IMG/VR virus record: IMGVR_UViG_3300042691_007563
Coordinates: 1 to 23,058 of that record
DNA from: a virus
Direction: 5' to 3' (one strand)
DNA length: 23,058 bases
Shown here: positions 20,503 to 23,058 of the stretch, in pieces
Position numbering within the stretch: position 1 is the stretch's first letter
Layout of the letters: each line of letters begins with the position of its first letter
Translations under genes and position numbers: made by a program
The notes under the pieces: model-generated
Told to the model about the DNA's origin: nothing
Databases searched by the model: none
Seen by the model: only the letters and a program-made list of their open reading frames with translations

Positions 20503-21167
20503 CAGCGGATTCCGATTCTAAGCCGGAAGGGGCCGCGTTCACGATCTTCTCGCATTGCCGCCTTTAGCTGGGCATCGTACTCGCCCTTGAGCAGAAGCAG
20601 GCGACCGGCATCAACGCGGTTGCCACGGCGCAGACCGATCCAGTAAGCGAGGCCATAAGTGATGGCGGGCAGGAACCGGCGCGGTACGTCGATGTTGTCG
20701 AAGGCGCGCAGCGTGTCGTCAGCGTTCTTCTGGATGGTAAGGACGATGGTGTAGGTCTGGTCAGGCAGCGGCCAGAAGTGCATGATGTTGGAGTCGCGGC
20801 GCCGGTCCCACCAGAAGCGCGTCGGGCGACCGGTCTGGGACTTGGTAGGAATTTCTGCCCAACGCTCATAGCCATCACGGTCCAACAGGATTTCGGTTGA
20901 ACTGGTTTCGACACTTGCGGTAAGAACGTCGGAGATGGACTGCCCGAACGTCAGCGTGGATACGGACGCTGACACGGGCACGGTGGTGGTTTCGATCTTG
21001 TGAAGGAGGACGTTCTGATTTTGAATGCTGGTTAGCATGTAGTCAAGGCCGCGCCTCGCGCTAATCAGTTCGTCCGCAAGAACAGGGCCGCCGCCAACCA
21101 TGGCAGCAGCGTCCTGCAAGATGTCGTCGAAGGTAGGGTCGAAGGAGGCTACGCCGCTGGTTGCCAT
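20502..21167 (-). CDS. P22 gp4-like tail accessory/adaptor protein
   Basis: 221 residues from ATG 21167; AGGAGT precedes it at about seven to eight bases. Key segments: an N-terminal helix with ADELISARRGLDYMLTSIQN (31-50), STLTFGQSISDVLTASVETS (69-88), DGYERWAEIPTKSQTGRPTR (98-117), HFWPLPDQTYTIVLTIQKN (130-148) and DNIDVPRRFLPAITYGLAYW (157-176). This is the usual layout of P22 gp4/tail accessory factors: two N-terminal helices, a beta core with W.EI..K...GRP, and a VP..F..A..YGLA helix. It would sit between portal and tail. A second, different adaptor follows directly downstream, so this phage may use a two-ring neck. Confidence 0.77.
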   Translation of the reverse strand: MATSGVASFDPTFDDILQDAAAMVGGGPVLADELISARRGLDYMLTSIQNQNVLLHKIETTTVPVSASVSTLTFGQSISDVLTASVETSSTEILLDRDGYERWAEIPTKSQTGRPTRFWWDRRRDSNIMHFWPLPDQTYTIVLTIQKNADDTLRAFDNIDVPRRFLPAITYGLAYWIGLRRGNRVDAGRLLLLKGEYDAQLKAAMREDRERGPFRLRIGIR

Positions 21168-21179
21168 TGGCGCGACTCC

Positions 21180-21494
21180 TTACACGACTCCGTAAATGGT
21201 AACGAGCGGACCGCCACCAGCATAGGAAGTGCGGACGAAGGGAACGTCAAGACCGAAGGGGACGATGGTGCTGGCCGAGTTTGCAGACACTTCAGCGAAG
21301 GCGATCCACGGACCATCAGTGGTTGGTGCGGCTTCGAGGAAGATGGACGGGCCTGCGGCAGCACTCTTCTGCACGAAGAAGGCGCGGACTGGCGTACCAT
21401 CGAAACGGTAATCGAGGTCGATGGCCGGGCTGGTCGTGGCCGCCGAAGTCGATACTTGAAAGGGGATGAGGCGAATAGTCTTAATGGCGGGCAT
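21180..21494 (-). CDS. Small beta-rich structural candidate (104 aa)
   Basis: 104 residues from ATG 21494, with AGGAG six bases upstream, a strong site typical of well-expressed virion genes. The sequence alternates short beta-like stretches (IKTIRLIPFQVS, VRAFFVQKSAA, IFLEAAPTTDGPWIAFAEVS, PFVRTSYAGGGPLVTIYGVV) and is compact, with no Cys and no membrane segment. I do not recognise the family. Position between the capsid region and the first adaptor suggests a head-decoration, head-completion or stopper protein, but this is inferred from neighbours only. A strong hairpin precedes the gene. Confidence 0.62.
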   Translation of the reverse strand: MPAIKTIRLIPFQVSTSAATTSPAIDLDYRFDGTPVRAFFVQKSAAAGPSIFLEAAPTTDGPWIAFAEVSANSASTIVPFGLDVPFVRTSYAGGGPLVTIYGVV

Positions 21495-21516
21495 CTGGGA
21501 CTCCTATGGCAAGGAA

Positions 21517-21544
21517 GGCAGACCCTACCTAAGTAGAGCCTGCC
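21517..21544 (-). terminator. 12-bp intergenic hairpin after the 147-residue gene
   Basis: The minus-strand RNA can pair GGCAGGCTCTAC (21544-21533) with GTAGGGTCTGCC (21528-21517) around the loop TTAG. The 12-bp stem has two G-U pairs and begins nine bases past the stop codon. TTCCTT follows, so the U tract is poor. It may act as a partial terminator, processing site or 3' stabiliser, and lies just before the next gene's AGGAG. Confidence 0.6.
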
Positions 21545-21552
21545 GTACCTTG

Positions 21553-21996
21553 TTAGATAATCACGACATGGACGATAACGGAACCAGCCGTGACCGTACC
21601 GCTGTCGATGGAGACGATAGCCTGCACCGTGGTATCAGCCGTCAGCCGGATAGCGTTGGCCGAAACCTGGGCCTCCGTACCAGCGTAGGCGCGGCGACCG
21701 CCCGTGTTGACAGTGGTCGCAGCATACAGGATACCCGTAGACGTCGGGGTGCCCACACGCATATTCGTAGTCGTGTTGTTGAAGGGCGTCGTGATGTCGA
21801 GAACGCACTCATAGAAAGCGGCGCCCGCCGGAGCCACGAACAGCGGAATGGTCGTAGTGCCAGTCGCCGTACCCGTGCGCGCCGTGTTCACCACGACCGA
21901 GTAGTGGCCGGGAACAGCAGCTTCCACAAGATTGACGGGCTCTGGACCCGGCGGCTCGTGGTTGCGGATATTGAGTGGAAAGCTAAACGAGGTCAT
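21553..21996 (-). CDS. Beta-rich structural candidate downstream of the capsid gene (147 aa)
   Basis: 147 residues from ATG 21996, with AAGGAG six bases upstream. It is Thr/Val/Ala-rich and predicted mostly beta: HYSVVVNTARTGTATGTTTI (31-50), PAGAAFYECVLDITTPFNNT (56-75), TGILYAATTVNTGG, then TTVQAIVSIDSGTVTAGSVI ending in VHVVII. No Cys-rich, catalytic or membrane features are present. I do not recognise a named family. The position directly after the major capsid gene, strong ribosome binding site and flanking hairpins suit an abundant head-decoration or capsid-cementing protein. That function is inference. Confidence 0.62.
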   Translation of the reverse strand: MTSFSFPLNIRNHEPPGPEPVNLVEAAVPGHYSVVVNTARTGTATGTTTIPLFVAPAGAAFYECVLDITTPFNNTTTNMRVGTPTSTGILYAATTVNTGGRRAYAGTEAQVSANAIRLTADTTVQAIVSIDSGTVTAGSVIVHVVII

Positions 21997-22022
21997 CTGA
22001 TTCTCCTTGAGAATGGAGGAAA

Positions 22023-22038
22023 GGGGACCGAAGCCCCC
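22023..22038 (-). terminator. UUCG-tetraloop hairpin after the major capsid gene
   Basis: On the minus strand GGGGGC (22038-22033), TTCG, GTCCCC (22028-22023) make a 6-bp stem with a C(UUCG)G loop, among the most stable small RNA hairpins. It starts seven bases after the capsid stop, and TTT then CC follows. It is a weak intrinsic terminator or a 3' stabiliser for capsid mRNA. Confidence 0.62.
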
Positions 22039-22044
22039 AATCCA

Positions 22045-22959
22045 TTAGGTGGAACCAGAGGAACCGTACCACTGACGCCAGTCAGACCAACCGAAGCTGT
22101 AACGCTCGCGGGCCTTGTAGCGCATGTTGCCGGTCAGGAAGTCCACATCGTCCTTCGTAGCCAGCGGGGCGCGGACGAACATCTTGGTGCCGTTCGGAAC
22201 GTCCGTCCGAATGAACCAAGCGTTCGGGTCCGTGAACCGGTGGTTGACGGTGTAGCCCTTCGAGAACAGGCCCATGTCCTTCAGCGCGTTCGTGTCGTTG
22301 TCAGCCGTACCGACCCGGAGATCCGAGAACAGGATGCGGTGAGCAACGAACTGAAGCTGCGGCGGAATGTGCAGGCTCACGGCGCGAGCGCCGATCAGCA
22401 GGCCACGGTCATCCTTGGTCAGCGAGATATTGATGAGCGCCGCTTCAAGAGCCGTTTCGGACAGGTCGGTGCTGACCCGGTTGGACTGCGTACCAGCAGC
22501 AAGGGTCGGGTGGCTGGCCGAGAACAGCGGCTGACCGTCACCGCCCGCGTACAGCGAGCTAGTGGAGAAGCCGTTGTTGTAGACGTTCGCCGCCTTGACC
22601 TGCTTGGCATTCGCCATCGCGCGGCCCATCGCGTTCGCCTTCATCTTACCCGTGGTGCCATAGAGGTTGTCCTCGATAGCTTCCTCGGTGATGGCAAACG
22701 CCATGGCAACCGTTTCGTGGGTGTACCGGCTGGTCCAAGCTTCCGACGCGGTGTCGAAGAACACCTGATCGCCTTCCGTCTTGACCGGGGCCGTACCAAA
22801 GCCCGTCATCAGCACTTCTTCTTCGAACGAGCGATCCGACTTCTCAACATCGAAAAGCGGGGTATGCTCGTTGTCAATGCTCTTGTAAGCAGTGCCGAAG
22901 ATAGCATTGAGGCCGGGGACAAGCTGCTTCGCGAATTGGGCGCGAGTCAAAATAGCCAT
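22045..22959 (-). CDS. Major capsid protein, Mu gpT-like (HK97 fold)
   Basis: 304 residues from ATG 22959; GGGGG lies about eight bases upstream. The protein would form the icosahedral shell. The N-terminal region MAILTRAQFAKQLVPGLNAI, followed by TPLFDVEKSDRSFEEEVLM (33-51), and the central helix-strand run AMAFAITEEAIEDN (85-98), then GDGQPLFSASHPTLA (140-154), match Mu-type major head subunits (pattern E..e.mtGfg, I.eE.i.D..y, DG.pLFs..H). The C-terminal portion has KDDVDFLTGNMRYKARERYS and W.DWR.W, as in related podophage capsids. No protease domain or scaffold is fused. The hairpin after the gene may allow higher capsid expression. Confidence in the family is high; exact HK97 subfamily would need structural comparison. 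Confidence 0.85.
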   Translation of the reverse strand: MAILTRAQFAKQLVPGLNAIFGTAYKSIDNEHTPLFDVEKSDRSFEEEVLMTGFGTAPVKTEGDQVFFDTASEAWTSRYTHETVAMAFAITEEAIEDNLYGTTGKMKANAMGRAMANAKQVKAANVYNNGFSTSSLYAGGDGQPLFSASHPTLAAGTQSNRVSTDLSETALEAALINISLTKDDRGLLIGARAVSLHIPPQLQFVAHRILFSDLRVGTADNDTNALKDMGLFSKGYTVNHRFTDPNAWFIRTDVPNGTKMFVRAPLATKDDVDFLTGNMRYKARERYSFGWSDWRQWYGSSGST

Positions 22960-22975
22960 TTTCTATATCCCCCTA

Positions 22976-23058
22976 TTAAGCCGCAGAAACCTGCTGGAGG
23001 ATCGGGCCATTCAGCTTCACGACCAGCACCGGGAACGGATCGCCCCAAGCGTTGTCAG
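22976..23058 (-). CDS. C-terminal end of an unidentified structural-cassette gene (start outside window)
   Basis: Only the last 26 residues are present, ending in TAA (22978-22976), 16 bases before the capsid ATG. The visible piece contains NAWGDPFPVLVVKLNGPI and ends LQQVSAA. It is beta-like rather than the charged helix expected for a scaffold. It is too short to name; its position suggests a head gene. Confidence 0.55.
   Translation of the reverse strand, partial: DNAWGDPFPVLVVKLNGPILQQVSAA

Noticed and set aside
1-23058. T7-like phage RNA polymerase promoters, tRNA genes or lysogeny genes
   Set aside because: Reading both strands in the gaps showed no TAATACGACTCACTATA-like repeat set, no cloverleaf with TTCRA-type arm, and no integrase or repressor; genes elsewhere in the genome cannot be excluded.

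Overview
This window looks like part of the genome of a tailed bacteriophage with a short (podovirus-type) tail. Recognisable families support this: a Mu gpT-like major capsid protein, two head-tail adaptor proteins, a P22 gp10-like beta-propeller tail protein, a short tail-fibre anchor domain, a very large internal/ejection-type protein, a 3TM holin, an M15A endolysin and a T4-type endonuclease VII. No integrase, repressor, tRNA, CRISPR or insertion sequence is visible. The DNA is GC-rich, genes abut or overlap by 1-11 bases, and no gene-free stretch exceeds 60 bases. The holin type and base composition would suit a GC-rich proteobacterial host, but that is inference; several of the small families are mostly known from environmental phage genomes.

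Left part (1-3633, + strand): a compact operon, entered midway. Two small basic proteins come first, then the lysis pair (holin, M15A peptidase), three Lys/Gly-rich proteins, two small conserved phage proteins and an endonuclease VII between the last two. Five of nine visible starts are GTG, and the lysine codons at gene ends often supply the ribosome binding site of the next gene.

Right part (23058 down to 3630, - strand): the late structural cassette, read right to left. Order: end of an unknown gene, major capsid protein (UUCG hairpin behind it), two small structural candidates (second hairpin between them), two adaptors, two tandem zinc-ribbon paralogues, a membrane/coiled-coil protein, a tail-fibre anchor domain, the gp10-like tail protein and a small conserved protein. 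A putative extended -10 promoter (16445-16473) then precedes a 1118-residue low-complexity protein, two candidate internal proteins and the 1595-residue ejection-type protein.

At the left end of the minus-strand cassette are two glycosylation genes: a single-domain glycosyltransferase and a 714-residue glycosyltransferase/methyltransferase/Maf-like fusion. A consensus-like sigma70 promoter (6542-6570) sits just before them, so close to the start codon that the mRNA would be leaderless. They could modify virion proteins or host surface glycans. The two convergent operons end on the same CTAG, each reading its own TAG from it.

The most unusual points are the three-domain glycan enzyme with its promoter, the 1118-residue protein with a repeated G-L-x-[DN]-L motif, and a sequence module shared between that protein and a Lys/Gly-rich protein on the opposite strand.
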